A stretch of DNA of 64,000 bases from positions 248,001 to 312,000 of the forward strand of contig JADJXR010000001.1 in NCBI GenBank assembly GCA_016710285.1, in the 5' to 3' direction. The notes under the pieces are model-generated. The model searched no databases. It was not told where the DNA came from and saw only the letters and a program-made list of their open reading frames with translations. Shown here in pieces: positions 36,158 through 45,142 of the stretch. A program made the position numbers and the translations under genes. Positions within the stretch are counted from its first letter, which is position 1, and each line of letters begins with the position of its first letter. Source of the DNA: Chlorobiota bacterium. GTDB taxonomy: Bacteria; Bacteroidota; Ignavibacteria; OLB7.

Positions 36158-37194
36158 TCCTCTTTTACCTCCTCCGTCTCCTCGAAGGCAAACAGGGCTT
36201 CGGCAAACTCATCCACGTTGAACGGCTGCAGGTCATCAATCCGCTCCCCAACGCCGATGTAGCGAACCGGCATACTCAGTTCGTTGGCAATGGCAATCAC
36301 CACGCCCCCTTTGGCTGTTCCGTCTAGCTTGGTCAGCACAAGCCCCGTCACCTCCACCGCGCGGGTGAACTCCTTTGCTTGTTGGATTGCGTTCTGGCCG
36401 GTGGTGGCATCCAGCACCAGGAAGACTTCATCGGGGGCGTGCTCGCGGACCTTTTTCATCACGCGGGACATTTTCTGAAGCTCCTGCATCAGGTTGCTTT
36501 TGGTGTGAAGCCGGCCAGCGGTGTCAATAATCACAACGTCGGCCCCGCGCGAAACGGCGGCTTGCAGTGTGTCGAAGGCAACGGCGGCGGGGTCGGCCCC
36601 CTGGCCTTGCCCCACAATCTCCACACCGGCGCGTTCGGCCCAGACCTCCAACTGCTCGTTGGCGGCTGCGCGGAAGGTGTCGGCTGCGCCAATCAGGACG
36701 TTCAACCCGGCGTTGCGGTAGTTGTAGGCCAGCTTCCCAATCGTTGTGGTTTTGCCAACGCCGTTGACCCCCACCACCATGATAACGTGTGGCCGTTTCT
36801 CTTCGGGGATTGCGAACAAACGGTCGTTGTCCGCCGAAGGGGAACGCTTCAGCAGCGCGCTGATTTCTTCGCGAAGCAAGCGGCTAAGGTCGGCGGCTTC
36901 TTTGAACCCCTCGGCCTTCACCCGTTCGCGCAATCGGTCGCTGATTTGGATGGTGGTGTCGGCCCCGACATCGGCCATGATGAGCGATTCTTCAAGCTCA
37001 TCCAGCAACGCGTCGTCAATCTTCCGCCCCTGGCGTGCGGCCAAGCCGATCTTCTCGGCAAGCCCTTCGCGGGTTTTTGCCAGCCCTTCTTTCAGCCGGT
37101 CGGCCCGAAGGCTATCCACGGTTTCGCGGATTGAGGTTTTGGTCTCCTCAATCGCCTCTTTCACCTTGCTTTTCAGTTTGTCGAACAATCCCAT
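36154..37194 (-). CDS. ftsY: Signal recognition particle receptor FtsY
   Basis: 346 residues; the GTPase that docks SRP-ribosome complexes at the inner membrane for co-translational insertion. NG domain: helical N part (LAEKIGLAARQGRKIDDALL), G1 GVNGVGKTTTIGKL at about residue 141, G3 DTAGRLHTKSNLMQEL, G4 TKLDGTAKGG, and the C-terminal GVGERIDDLQPF. The short acidic/charged A region fits the compact FtsY of this group. A 4-bp overlap with the downstream membrane protein makes a two-gene operon. Confidence 0.98.
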   Translation of the reverse strand: MGLFDKLKSKVKEAIEETKTSIRETVDSLRADRLKEGLAKTREGLAEKIGLAARQGRKIDDALLDELEESLIMADVGADTTIQISDRLRERVKAEGFKEAADLSRLLREEISALLKRSPSADNDRLFAIPEEKRPHVIMVVGVNGVGKTTTIGKLAYNYRNAGLNVLIGAADTFRAAANEQLEVWAERAGVEIVGQGQGADPAAVAFDTLQAAVSRGADVVIIDTAGRLHTKSNLMQELQKMSRVMKKVREHAPDEVFLVLDATTGQNAIQQAKEFTRAVEVTGLVLTKLDGTAKGGVVIAIANELSMPVRYIGVGERIDDLQPFNVDEFAEALFAFEETEEVKEE

Positions 37195-37240
37195 AGCATA
37201 CCCTTGAATCTGTTTTGAATATCCACAACAGTGCTTCGCC

Positions 37241-37792
37241 TTACCGCCATTGCTTCACGGCCCGAACCGCATACAGAGTTAAGGAAATGGCCAGCAGCAG
37301 CAACGCCGTCCCCCCCATGATCTCCACCACCAATGTTGACGCGCCGGCCACAATCGCCAGCAGCGTTGCCGACAGCACCAGCACGGCAATTTTTCCGGGA
37401 TAGTTGGAGGGAAGCACCACGCCGGTGCGCCGCTCGAACAAAATTCCCCCCACCAAGATCAGCAGGTCGCGGCCCAACACCACCAACACAAACCAAAGCG
37501 GGAGCATCCCCTGCATCAGCATGACCACCACCACCACGCCAACATAGACTTTATCGGCCAGCGGGTCCAGGATTTTGCCGAGATCGGAGACCTCGTTCCG
37601 TTTGCGTGCAAGCCATCCATCCAGAACATCGGTCAGGGCCGAAAGGATGAACAGGGCAACCGTTGCAAGCCGCATCCCGGAAGCAAGCGTGAACCACGTG
37701 GGGACCACCAGAAGCATACGAAGCGCGCTTAATCCGTTCGATAGGGTCCAGCGCAAATTCAGCGGCGGCGGCGGTGCGGTGTTGGCATTCAT
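37241..37792 (-). CDS. pgsA: CDP-alcohol phosphatidyltransferase (phosphatidylglycerophosphate synthase-like)
   Basis: 183 residues from the ATG at 37792 (MNANTAPPPPLNLRWTLSN); the frame is open further upstream but overlaps pta on the other strand. The family motif D-G-x2-A-R-x8-G-x3-D-x3-D is present (VLDGWLARKRNEVSDLGKIL followed by DPLADK), which binds CDP-diacylglycerol and metal at the membrane surface. Four or five membrane helices follow. The small size and this motif fit PgsA, which makes phosphatidylglycerophosphate, although related CDP-alcohol enzymes share it. A TAAGTTTG box 6 nt before the ATG suggests a nearly leaderless mRNA. Divergent from pta. Confidence 0.88.
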   Translation of the reverse strand: MNANTAPPPPLNLRWTLSNGLSALRMLLVVPTWFTLASGMRLATVALFILSALTDVLDGWLARKRNEVSDLGKILDPLADKVYVGVVVVVMLMQGMLPLWFVLVVLGRDLLILVGGILFERRTGVVLPSNYPGKIAVLVLSATLLAIVAGASTLVVEIMGGTALLLLAISLTLYAVRAVKQWR

Positions 37793-37798
37793 TGCGGG

Positions 37799-37806
37799 CA
37801 AACTTA
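37799..37806 (-). promoter_or_regulatory. TAAGTTTG box before pgsA
   Basis: Reads toward pgsA with 6 nt between box and ATG, so transcription would begin at about the start codon. It faces the divergent box of pta about 90 bp away. Confidence 0.45.
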
Positions 37807-37894
37807 CAAAACTGATGGCGCGGCGGCCACGCGCTGGCCTGCTCCGTTTCCATTTTGTACCGACTAGCACGCCCCCCTTCCGGCGGCGGCGGCG

Positions 37895-37902
37895 TACTTT
37901 TG
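37895..37902 (+). promoter_or_regulatory. TACTTTTG box before pta
   Basis: Reads toward pta; five bases (CCGGC) separate it from the ATG at 37908. With nth and pgsA this is the third case of a -7 box at the start codon. Confidence 0.45.
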
Positions 37903-37907
37903 CCGGC

Positions 37908-38900
37908 ATGAGTTCATACCCAGAATTACTGCTCCGTTTCCGCGCCCAAGCCGCCGAACGCCCTGCGCGGATTGCCTTCCCCGATGCCCAGGACGAACGC
38001 ACGCTCCGCGCCGCACGGATTCTTGCCGATGAACAGATTGCCCAGCCGGTGCTGGTTGGCACCAAAGCAGCAATCACGCAGCAGGCTTCCCAGCTTGGTA
38101 TCCCCCTTGCTGATATTTCCATCATCGAACCCGGGCAGCATTCCCAGGCGGAGGCGTTTGCCGTGGCGTTCCACCAGGCCCGCCAGCACAAAGGGGTGAC
38201 GCTGGAAACGGCGCACGAGGCAATGCGGAACCCACTCTACACCGCCGCAATGCTGGTCCGCGCCGGCCATTGCGACGGGTGCGTTGCTGGGTCCCTTAGC
38301 ACCACCGGCGATGTCCTGCGCGCGGCAATCCAGGTGATTGGGCTGCAGCCAGGCATTTCCGTTGTCTCCTCCTTCTTCCTGATTGTCTTCCCCGACCGCA
38401 CCTACGCCTTTGCCGACGGCGCGGTGATGCCCAACCCCACCAGCCAGCAACTTGCCGACATCGCGTTGGCAACCGCAGAAAATTATCGGGCATTGATTGG
38501 GACCCCGCCGCGTGTTGCGTTCCTCAGTTTCAGCACGCAAGGGAGCGCGGCGCATCCCGATGTGGAGAAGGTGCAGCAGGCGTTCCAGCTTGCCCGGGCA
38601 AAGGCCCCGGCGGACCTTGTGATGGATGGCGAGCTTCAGCTTGACGCGGCAATCGTCCCCGATGTTGCTGCGCGGAAGGCACTGAACTCACCCGTCGCCG
38701 GCCAAGCCAACGTCCTTATTTTCCCCAACCTTGACGCGGGGAACATCGCCTACAAAATGGCGCAGCGCATGGCCGGCGCGCTGGCGATTGGGCCAATCGT
38801 GCAAGGGCTTTCCAAGCCGATGTTCGACCTGTCGCGTGGGTGCTCGGTGGATGACATTGTTGATGTTGCGGCAATCTGTGCTATCATAGCGCGGGGATAA
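37908..38900 (+). CDS. pta: Phosphate acetyltransferase
   Basis: 330 residues from the ATG at 37908 (MSSYPELLLRFRAQ). Pta interconverts acetyl-CoA and acetyl phosphate. It is the short form, about 330 residues, without the N-terminal BioD/DRTGG domain of enterobacterial Pta. Signatures: MLVRAGHCDGCVAGSLSTTGDVLRA, VSSFFLIVFPDRTYAFADGAVMPNPTSQQLA, and the C-terminal NVLIFPNLDAGNIAYKMAQRMAGALAIGPIVQG with RGCSVDDIVDV. The longer frame to 37575 would run through pgsA. No ackA is next to it. Confidence 0.93.
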   Translation: MSSYPELLLRFRAQAAERPARIAFPDAQDERTLRAARILADEQIAQPVLVGTKAAITQQASQLGIPLADISIIEPGQHSQAEAFAVAFHQARQHKGVTLETAHEAMRNPLYTAAMLVRAGHCDGCVAGSLSTTGDVLRAAIQVIGLQPGISVVSSFFLIVFPDRTYAFADGAVMPNPTSQQLADIALATAENYRALIGTPPRVAFLSFSTQGSAAHPDVEKVQQAFQLARAKAPADLVMDGELQLDAAIVPDVAARKALNSPVAGQANVLIFPNLDAGNIAYKMAQRMAGALAIGPIVQGLSKPMFDLSRGCSVDDIVDVAAICAIIARG

Positions 38901-39027
38901 TTCGTTGGGATGGGGAGGTGCCAAGAATCACTGCCGTGGCATCATCAGCTTGGCCATTGCCGATTCCTTCTTTCGGCGATTGCCCATCTCTCCACTATCC
39001 AACACGCAGGGCCTGGAAGAATCAACT

Positions 39028-39522
39028 TTGAACAATCAACTCAGAATAATCGCAGCCGTGATTGCGATTGCTGCCGGGGCGGCAACGCTTCACGCACAGC
39101 CAAAAATTGGGAGCATCGGGTTTGGCCTGATGCTTGGCGAGCCAACGGGGATCACCCTGAAGGGATCGCTGCAAGGGAACAACGCTTGGGATATGGCAAT
39201 CGGGACCTCATGGTTTGGCAACGTGACAATCCAAGCCGATTACCTGTGGAATGCGAACGTCTTCAACTCCAACAAAGCGGGGTTGTACTTTGGGGTTGGC
39301 GGCGCGCTGGGGATTGGAAATGGGAAGGGGATCGTCATCAAAAACGATGATGATGATGAGAAGAAGGAAACCGCCGTTGGGGTGCGTGGCGTTGCGGGAT
39401 TCAACACGGTTCCGTTTAGCTCCCCAATCGAGTTCTTTTTTGAGATTGACCCAATCCTCAGCTTCGCGCCCAGCATCGGCTTGAATTTTATGGGAGCCAT
39501 TGGGGTCCGCTACTATCCATAA
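39028..39522 (+). CDS. Small outer-membrane beta-barrel-like protein
   Basis: 164 residues from a TTG at 39028, eight bases after GGAAGA, giving a clean signal peptide (LRIIAAVIAIAAGAATLHAQ); the frame stays open upstream to about 38905 but that part is not signal-like. The mature protein is a series of short strands with Gly/aromatic residues (GSIGFGLMLGEPTGITLKG, LYFGVGGALGIG), ending SIGLNFMGAIGVRYYP, so an 8-strand barrel is plausible. An acidic run (DDDDEKKE) near residue 110 would form an exposed loop. No specific function. Confidence 0.7.
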   Translation: MNNQLRIIAAVIAIAAGAATLHAQPKIGSIGFGLMLGEPTGITLKGSLQGNNAWDMAIGTSWFGNVTIQADYLWNANVFNSNKAGLYFGVGGALGIGNGKGIVIKNDDDDEKKETAVGVRGVAGFNTVPFSSPIEFFFEIDPILSFAPSIGLNFMGAIGVRYYP

Positions 39523-39561
39523 ATCGTTTCTGCAATCTGGCACTCTCCTGAATCGCATATC

Positions 39562-40455
39562 GTGAATCCCATAACTATCTCCGGTTTTTCGTTTGTGCGC
39601 AACGCACGGAAGTTCGATTTCCCCCTTGTGGAATCGCTCCGTTCGTTGCTTCCGCTTTGCGACGAGCTTGTTGTGGCGGTTGGCGCGGGGGAGGACGACA
39701 CGTTAGAGATGGTCCAAGGAATTGGCGACGACCGCATCCGCATTGTGGAAACCGTGTGGGACGATTCCCTTCGCGAAGGGGGGCGGGTGCTGGCGCAACA
39801 AACCAACATTGCCCTTGCCGAATGCCGTGGCGATTGGTGCATCTACCTGCAAGCCGATGAGGTGATCCACGAGGAGGATCACCAGCTGCTTCGTCAGATG
39901 ATTCAGCAAGCCCACAACGACCCCAACGTTGAGGCGTTGCTGATGCGGTACGTCCATTTTTACGGGACGTATGATTATGTGGGGGCTGGCCGCCAGTGGT
40001 ATCGCCGCGAAATCCGCGCCGTGCGGAACACCCGCGCCGTCACCTCATGGGGCGATGCCCAGGGGTTCCGCAAGCTCCTCCCTTCCGGCCAGGATGCACT
40101 GCTGAAAGCGCGGCAAACGGAGGTGCGAATCTTCCACTACGGATGGGTGCGCCCGCCAAAGGTGCAAGCCAGCAAGCAGCGCGACAGCAGCCGGATGTGG
40201 CACGATGACAAGTGGGTGGAGCAGAACGTTACCCAGGCCGAGCAGTATGGCTACGACGGAGCTTTCGAGCTGCGCCCGTTTGCTGGAACCCATCCAGCAT
40301 TCATGCAGGAGCGAATTGCCGCGCACCGCCAGATGGGATGGGCGTTCGACCCCACACGCACCCGCCCCCGCCCGCTCCGCGTTCGCCTGACCGATTGGAT
40401 TGAGCGGCACACCGGCTGGCGCATTGGTGAGTATCGAAATTTCGTGGAGGTGTAA
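39562..40455 (+). CDS. Glycosyltransferase, family 2-like
   Basis: 297 residues, GTG start. The N-terminal GT-A fold shows ISGFSFVRNARKFDFPLVES, LCDELVVAVGAGEDDTLE and GDWCIYLQADEVIHEED, where the Asp of the metal/UDP-sugar site (DxD-like ADE) is placed as expected. The C-terminal part has a positively charged membrane-associated end. It is likely to add a sugar to a cell-surface or secondary product; the acceptor is unknown. Two residues before the stop lead straight on to the Nudix gene 16 bp downstream on the same strand. Confidence 0.85.
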   Translation: MNPITISGFSFVRNARKFDFPLVESLRSLLPLCDELVVAVGAGEDDTLEMVQGIGDDRIRIVETVWDDSLREGGRVLAQQTNIALAECRGDWCIYLQADEVIHEEDHQLLRQMIQQAHNDPNVEALLMRYVHFYGTYDYVGAGRQWYRREIRAVRNTRAVTSWGDAQGFRKLLPSGQDALLKARQTEVRIFHYGWVRPPKVQASKQRDSSRMWHDDKWVEQNVTQAEQYGYDGAFELRPFAGTHPAFMQERIAAHRQMGWAFDPTRTRPRPLRVRLTDWIERHTGWRIGEYRNFVEV

Positions 40456-40470
40456 GATGCGAGGTGTGCG

Positions 40471-40929
40471 ATGAAAGGAACCGTCACGGTCAGCGCCGCA
40501 GTGATTGAGCGCGGGAAAGTTCTGCTGGTTCAGGAAGGGAAAGAATGGTGCCGGGGGCAATGGAGCCTTCCCGGCGGAAGGCTTGAAGAGAACGAAAGCC
40601 TTGCCGATGCGATTGTGCGGGAAATGGAGGAGGAGACCGGGCTGCTAATCCGCCCCACCGGAATCACCCGCGTGCTTCGCTACACCAGCCAGCGTGGGTT
40701 TCACGTAATCCGTTTCAATTTCGTGGCCGAACGAATCGGCGGTGAGCTTCGGGCCGATGGTGCGGAAATCCTTGCCTACGCCTGGCATGATCTTGCCCAG
40801 CTTGCTGCTGGCGCAACGCCGATTAATGCACGCACCCCGGAAATCGCCCAACAAATTTTCCGCGACCTTCACACCGGGCAGGTCTTCCCGCTTGATGCGG
40901 TGTTCGATGGGTTTGAGCGCGGTGAGTAA
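40471..40929 (+). CDS. Nudix hydrolase
   Basis: 152 residues; cleaves nucleoside diphosphates linked to another group. The Nudix box GGRLEENESLADAIVREMEE plus ETGLL fits G-x5-E-x7-R-E-U-x-E-E-x-G-U. N-terminal VTVSAAVIERGKVLLVQEGK is the usual opening strand. Length is that of a simple pyrophosphohydrolase (MutT/ADPR class), and the exact substrate is not readable. It follows the glycosyltransferase by 16 bp on the same strand, so the two may be co-transcribed. Confidence 0.92.
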   Translation: MKGTVTVSAAVIERGKVLLVQEGKEWCRGQWSLPGGRLEENESLADAIVREMEEETGLLIRPTGITRVLRYTSQRGFHVIRFNFVAERIGGELRADGAEILAYAWHDLAQLAAGATPINARTPEIAQQIFRDLHTGQVFPLDAVFDGFERGE

Positions 40930-40996
40930 TGCTTCAATCGTGCAGCGAACAACAACAACGTCCACACTTCTTTCAACTCCCTTTTTCCAACAGGCC

Positions 40997-42010
40997 ATGC
41001 CATACACACCTGAGAAAAAAATCATCATCAACGACGTCACCCTGCGCGACGGGATGCACGCGATTGCCCACCAATACACCGTCCAGCAGATGGTGGAGAT
41101 TGCCCGCAAGATAGATGAGGCAAAGGTGGACCTGATTGAGGTTTCGCACGGGGACGGATTGAACGGCAACTCCATCAACTACGGATTTTCCGCACACACG
41201 GAAATCGAATACTTGCAGGCGGTGAAAGCCGAGCTGAAGCACGCAAAACTTGCGGCGCTTCTGCTGCCAGGAATTGGGACGATTGAGGAGATGGAGATGG
41301 CACGCGAAGCCGGGGTTGACACCATCCGCATCGCCACCCACTGCACCGAAGCCGACATCGCCGCGCAGCATATTTCCAAAGCTCGGGAGATGGGGTTCGA
41401 CGTTGTTGGCTTCCTGATGATGGCGCACATGATCCCGACGGCGCAGCTTGTGGAGCAGGCCAAGCTGATGGAAAGCTACGGGGCGCACTGCGTTTATGTG
41501 ACCGACTCGGCCGGGGCATTGCTGATGGAGGAAACGCGCGAGCGGATCACGGCGTTCAAGAACGAGCTTGGGTGCCAAGTGGGATTCCACAACCACAACA
41601 ATTTGGGATTGGGGGTGGCCAACACCATCATCGCGATTGAGTGCGGTGCGGACCGCGCCGATGCCTCGCTGGCGGGGATGGGTGCCGGGGCCGGGAACTG
41701 CCCGTTGGAGGTGCTGATTGCCGTCACCGACCGAATGGGGATTCGGACTGACGTTGCGCTCTACCCGCTGATTGATGCTGCCGATGGGATCGTCCGCCCG
41801 TTGCAGCAACGCCCGGTGCAAACCGACGGCAACGCGCTGATGCTGGGGTTTGCGGGGGTCTATTCCTCCTTCCTTCTCCACACCGAGCGCGCCGCCAAAC
41901 GATTCGGCGTTGACAGCCGCGACATCCTTCGCGAACTTGGCCGCCGCCGGATGGTTGGCGGGCAGGAGGATATGATTGTGGACGTGGCGTTGGATTTGGC
42001 GGGGGAATAG
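40997..42010 (+). CDS. mhpE: 4-hydroxy-2-oxovalerate aldolase
   Basis: 337 residues from the ATG at 40997. The enzyme splits 4-hydroxy-2-oxovalerate to pyruvate and acetaldehyde, the end of catechol meta-cleavage type pathways. DRE-TIM motifs: INDVTLRDGMHAIAHQ, EVSHGDGLNGNSINYGF, VGFHNHNNLGLGVANT with metal His, and ASLAGMGAGAGNCPLEVL. Both the aldolase barrel and the C-terminal communication domain are present. The usual partner, acylating acetaldehyde dehydrogenase (mhpF/dmpF), is not nearby; a 4-oxalocrotonate decarboxylase-like gene of the same pathway lies at 55 kb. Open frame upstream to 40742 overlaps the Nudix gene and is not used. Confidence 0.93.
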   Translation: MPYTPEKKIIINDVTLRDGMHAIAHQYTVQQMVEIARKIDEAKVDLIEVSHGDGLNGNSINYGFSAHTEIEYLQAVKAELKHAKLAALLLPGIGTIEEMEMAREAGVDTIRIATHCTEADIAAQHISKAREMGFDVVGFLMMAHMIPTAQLVEQAKLMESYGAHCVYVTDSAGALLMEETRERITAFKNELGCQVGFHNHNNLGLGVANTIIAIECGADRADASLAGMGAGAGNCPLEVLIAVTDRMGIRTDVALYPLIDAADGIVRPLQQRPVQTDGNALMLGFAGVYSSFLLHTERAAKRFGVDSRDILRELGRRRMVGGQEDMIVDVALDLAGE

Positions 42011-42031
42011 CCATTACTTTCGCGCAAAAGC

Positions 42032-42072
42032 AATTCGGGGTAGGCCTGCATTACCGCAGCCTACCCCGAATT
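42032..42072. terminator. 14-bp stem terminator between convergent mhpE and ctpA
   Basis: aattcggggtaggc (42032-42045) pairs perfectly with gcctaccccgaatt (42059-42072) over a 13-nt loop. It sits between convergent stops and can serve both, though T tracts are weak. Confidence 0.75.
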
Positions 42073-42101
42073 CATTATTGCCATGCCAGCTGTTTATCCC
42101 A

Positions 42102-43712
42102 TCACCGCGAAGTCAACCGCGAGATTTTCATTGCTTCTGGGAAAAGGGTTTTGGCTTTTTGGTATTGCTTGTCGTCTTCCAGAGCAATTTGGTAGAAGGC
42201 GTTGTTCCCCCACAAGCCGCGTGCGATTCGTGACTTCAGCCGGATTCTAAGATCGAAGCCATCAATCTCAACCTCACGTTGCTTCACATCCACTTCCTTT
42301 TTCTTGGCCATTTCCAGCATCTGGCTGAACATCGCATCGGTGATCTGGAATTCCTTGCGGAAGCGTTGGAAGTCTTCGCCATACTTGCTGCGAAGCTCCT
42401 GCCCGTGGTCGTTGATATACTTCTCGGTGAAATCCCAAATAATGTTCTTGCGGATGATGTCGCGCGTGGTCATTTGCAGCGTGTCAAGTTTCACCACATA
42501 ATCGGGGGTGATGCCGCCGCCGCCCAGCACTTTCCGCCCGTTGCTGGTTTTGAAGACTGGTTTGGTGGAGTCGGCAACGTCGTGGGTGTGTTCGATGTTG
42601 CTTCCTTCTTCCTCATCATGTTCCGCGCCGCGATAGTAGGCTTCTTTCCCTTTGTCGTACGGGCGTTGGATTAGCCGCCCCGATGGCGTGTAATAACGCG
42701 CCACCGTCAACCGGAATGCCGAGCCATCGGATAGCGGATATTGCTTTTGAACCAGCCCTTTTCCAAAGGAGGTTTCCCCCACCACAAGGCCGCGATCAAG
42801 GTCCTGGATTGCCCCCGAGACAATCTCCGAAGCACTGGCCGAACCTTGATTCAGCAGAACGATCAGCGGCAGTTTCTCGTAGCGTTGCCCACTTTCAGAA
42901 AGGTAATCTTCCCGTTCTTCCGAGCGGCTGCTTTTGGTGTACACAATCTCCTTCCCGCCGGAAATGAACTCGTCAACGATCCGCACGGCGCGTTCCATGT
43001 AGCCGCCTGGGTTGCCGCGAAGGTCCAGCACCAACCGCTTCATCCCCTGGCGCGACAAGCGGTCCATATTGGCCATGAACTCATCGTACGTCGGTTCGGC
43101 AAAGCGGTTGATGGCCAAGTAGGCGGTTCCATCTTCGTCAACGAAGGCAGCGTCAACGGTGTAGAGGGGGATTTTGTCCCGCTCGATGTCGTAATCCTTC
43201 ACCTCGCGGCTGCCCGGGCGATAGATCGTCACCACCACGTGGGTTCCTTTTGTGCCACGCAGTTTTTTGGGGACATCTTCCCGTTTCATGCCGATAGCAT
43301 TCGTGCCGTCAATCTTGATGATTTTATCACCGGCAAGGATCCCCAACGCTTCGGAGGGGCCGCCATTGATTGCAGTAACGATGGTGATGGTGTCGCGCAC
43401 AACGTCGAACTCCACGCCGATCCCTTCAAAGCTGCCACGGAAATCCTCTTCCACACGCTTCTGCTGCTCGGCAGGGATATAGACGGAGTGGGGGTCCAGC
43501 TCTTCTAACATTCCGGTGATTGCCGCTTCGATCAGCTTTGGCGAATCAACGTTGTCAACGTAGCTTTTTTGGATTTGGTTGAACACCTGCTCGAACTTCC
43601 GGAACTGCTCGTAGGGGCTGTCGCCGGAAATTGAAGGCTGGATGTAGATGCCGACCAGCACCCCAAGTGCCAGTCCGAGAATGGTGAACCACATTTTGCG
43701 TTTTGAGCTCAT
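42102..43712 (-). CDS. ctpA: Carboxyl-terminal processing protease (S41 family)
   Basis: 536 residues; a periplasmic, membrane-anchored protease of the Prc/CtpA group. A single N-terminal helix (MWFTILGLALGVLVGIYIQP) anchors it. A PDZ domain (GIGVEFDVV, GDKIIKIDGTNAIGM) lies at about 110-200. The catalytic Ser is in NQGSASASEIVSGA and the Lys in GETSFGKGLVQ, the family's Ser-Lys dyad, preceded by LDLRGNPGGYMERAV. A coiled-coil, Lys-rich tail of about 80 residues follows. A TATGTTTG box lies 84 nt upstream (43796-43803). Confidence 0.95.
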   Translation of the reverse strand: MSSKRKMWFTILGLALGVLVGIYIQPSISGDSPYEQFRKFEQVFNQIQKSYVDNVDSPKLIEAAITGMLEELDPHSVYIPAEQQKRVEEDFRGSFEGIGVEFDVVRDTITIVTAINGGPSEALGILAGDKIIKIDGTNAIGMKREDVPKKLRGTKGTHVVVTIYRPGSREVKDYDIERDKIPLYTVDAAFVDEDGTAYLAINRFAEPTYDEFMANMDRLSRQGMKRLVLDLRGNPGGYMERAVRIVDEFISGGKEIVYTKSSRSEEREDYLSESGQRYEKLPLIVLLNQGSASASEIVSGAIQDLDRGLVVGETSFGKGLVQKQYPLSDGSAFRLTVARYYTPSGRLIQRPYDKGKEAYYRGAEHDEEEGSNIEHTHDVADSTKPVFKTSNGRKVLGGGGITPDYVVKLDTLQMTTRDIIRKNIIWDFTEKYINDHGQELRSKYGEDFQRFRKEFQITDAMFSQMLEMAKKKEVDVKQREVEIDGFDLRIRLKSRIARGLWGNNAFYQIALEDDKQYQKAKTLFPEAMKISRLTSR

Positions 43713-44023
43713 CGCTAAGTGGGAAACGATTTATGCGTTATTAATTGCTGTTGCCGAACCGTTGTTTGGTGCTGCGGGCAGGCGGGGTTTGCCGCAAACA
43801 TACGTATTGCCGAACGAACCTGGTTCTTCGTGTAGAAGTTCCCGTGGTTTGGTAAAAAAAACCATCCGGCCAGCTTGGCCATAGCATCCTTCCAACTGTT
43901 CTGTACCGTGGGGAATCTACCGTACTGGATAGGTTGATGCAAGCCCTTCGGCCATCCAATATCTTGTTCGCCAATTTTCAAGAACTGAGCGGCGCACCAA
44001 TGGTGGAAGCCAGCGGCAGCCCG
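43713..44023. other. Gap between ctpA and purC with the ctpA promoter box
   Basis: About 310 bp. It holds a TATGTTTG box at 43796-43803 (minus strand, toward ctpA). The rest shows no gene-like frame; a leftward Arg-rich frame over it lacks a plausible start. No hairpin of note. Confidence 0.5.
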
Positions 44024-44908
44024 CTACGTTGTTAGCCGTTCTAATGCTTCTTGGTACTTGGCGGCGGTTCCCTGCAGAACTTCGGCAGGGAGTGACGGCG
44101 GTGGCGGGGTTTTGTTCCAGCCGGTGGACTCCAAATAATCGCGAAGGTATTGCTTGTCGAAGTTCTGCGACTCCTTCCCCGGCGACCACGCCGATGCCAG
44201 CCAGAACCGCGAGGAATCTGGGGTCAGGGCCTCGTCAATCAGAATAAGCTGCCCGTTCTCATCATGCCCGAACTCGAACTTCGTGTCGGCAATGATAATC
44301 CCGCGATCCTCGGCAATGGTGGCGGCGGCGGAGTAGAGTTGCAAGGTTAGGCTGCGGGCTTGCTCGGCAACATCGCGGCCAACAATCTGCGCAGCTTCGT
44401 CGAAGGTGATGTTCATGTCGTGCCCTTCTTCGGCTTTGGTTGCGGGGGTGAAGATCGGCTCCGGCAAACGGCTGCTTTGCACCAACCCCTCGGGAAGTGG
44501 GATTCCGCAGACGGTTCGGTTGGCCTGATACTCCTTCCAACCCGAACCCGCCAAGTAGCCACGCGCCACACACTCAATGGCCAGCGGAGTGGTTTTGCGA
44601 ACCAGCATCGAGCGCCCGCGAAGCTCCTGGCGGTACGGCGCGCACTCGGCGGGGTACTGGTCAACATCGGCGGTGATCAGGTGGTTAGGCACGATATGCC
44701 TAAGCTGTTCAAACCAAAACAATGAGAAGGCGGTAAGGATCGTCCCTTTGCCGGGAATCGGTTGATCCATAATCACATCGTAGGCACTGATGCGGTCGGT
44801 TGCAACAAACAGCAGCGCGTGGCCCAAGTCGTACACGTCGCGAACCTTGCCGCGCCGCCACAAAGGGATTGTAGGGTAGTTCGTTGAAAGGATAGGCGTA
44901 CTGGTCAT
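44024..44908 (-). CDS. purC: Phosphoribosylaminoimidazole-succinocarboxamide synthase
   Basis: 294 residues from the ATG at 44908 (MTSTPILSTNYPTI). PurC joins CAIR and Asp in de novo purine synthesis, using ATP. Signatures: GKVRDVYDLG, VATDRISAYDVIMDQPIPGKG, SMLVRKTTPLAIECVARGYLAGSGWKEYQ, and IADTKFEFGHDENGQLILIDEALTPDSSRFW. Fully normal length. The upstream Cys-rich extension in the same frame is not conserved. No other pur genes lie close by. Confidence 0.97.
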   Translation of the reverse strand: MTSTPILSTNYPTIPLWRRGKVRDVYDLGHALLFVATDRISAYDVIMDQPIPGKGTILTAFSLFWFEQLRHIVPNHLITADVDQYPAECAPYRQELRGRSMLVRKTTPLAIECVARGYLAGSGWKEYQANRTVCGIPLPEGLVQSSRLPEPIFTPATKAEEGHDMNITFDEAAQIVGRDVAEQARSLTLQLYSAAATIAEDRGIIIADTKFEFGHDENGQLILIDEALTPDSSRFWLASAWSPGKESQNFDKQYLRDYLESTGWNKTPPPPSLPAEVLQGTAAKYQEALERLTT

Positions 44909-45142
44909 CTGATTGTTCGGAAGCGTGGCAACAGCGAAACAGCAGCAACACCGGCGATTGCAACAGGGCAATGGCGTTGGAATTGCAACTTTTTCTCTGT
45001 CATTGGAAAATTCCTTGCCCGCAATATTGGGATTCCCGTTGAATTATCTTAAACTTGGCCTTAGCAAAAGCCGTTGCCGCAGCGCAATGGCTTTTGGTCT
45101 TGTATAGAACCAGCTACCATTATTACCAGAGAAGAAGCAGGT

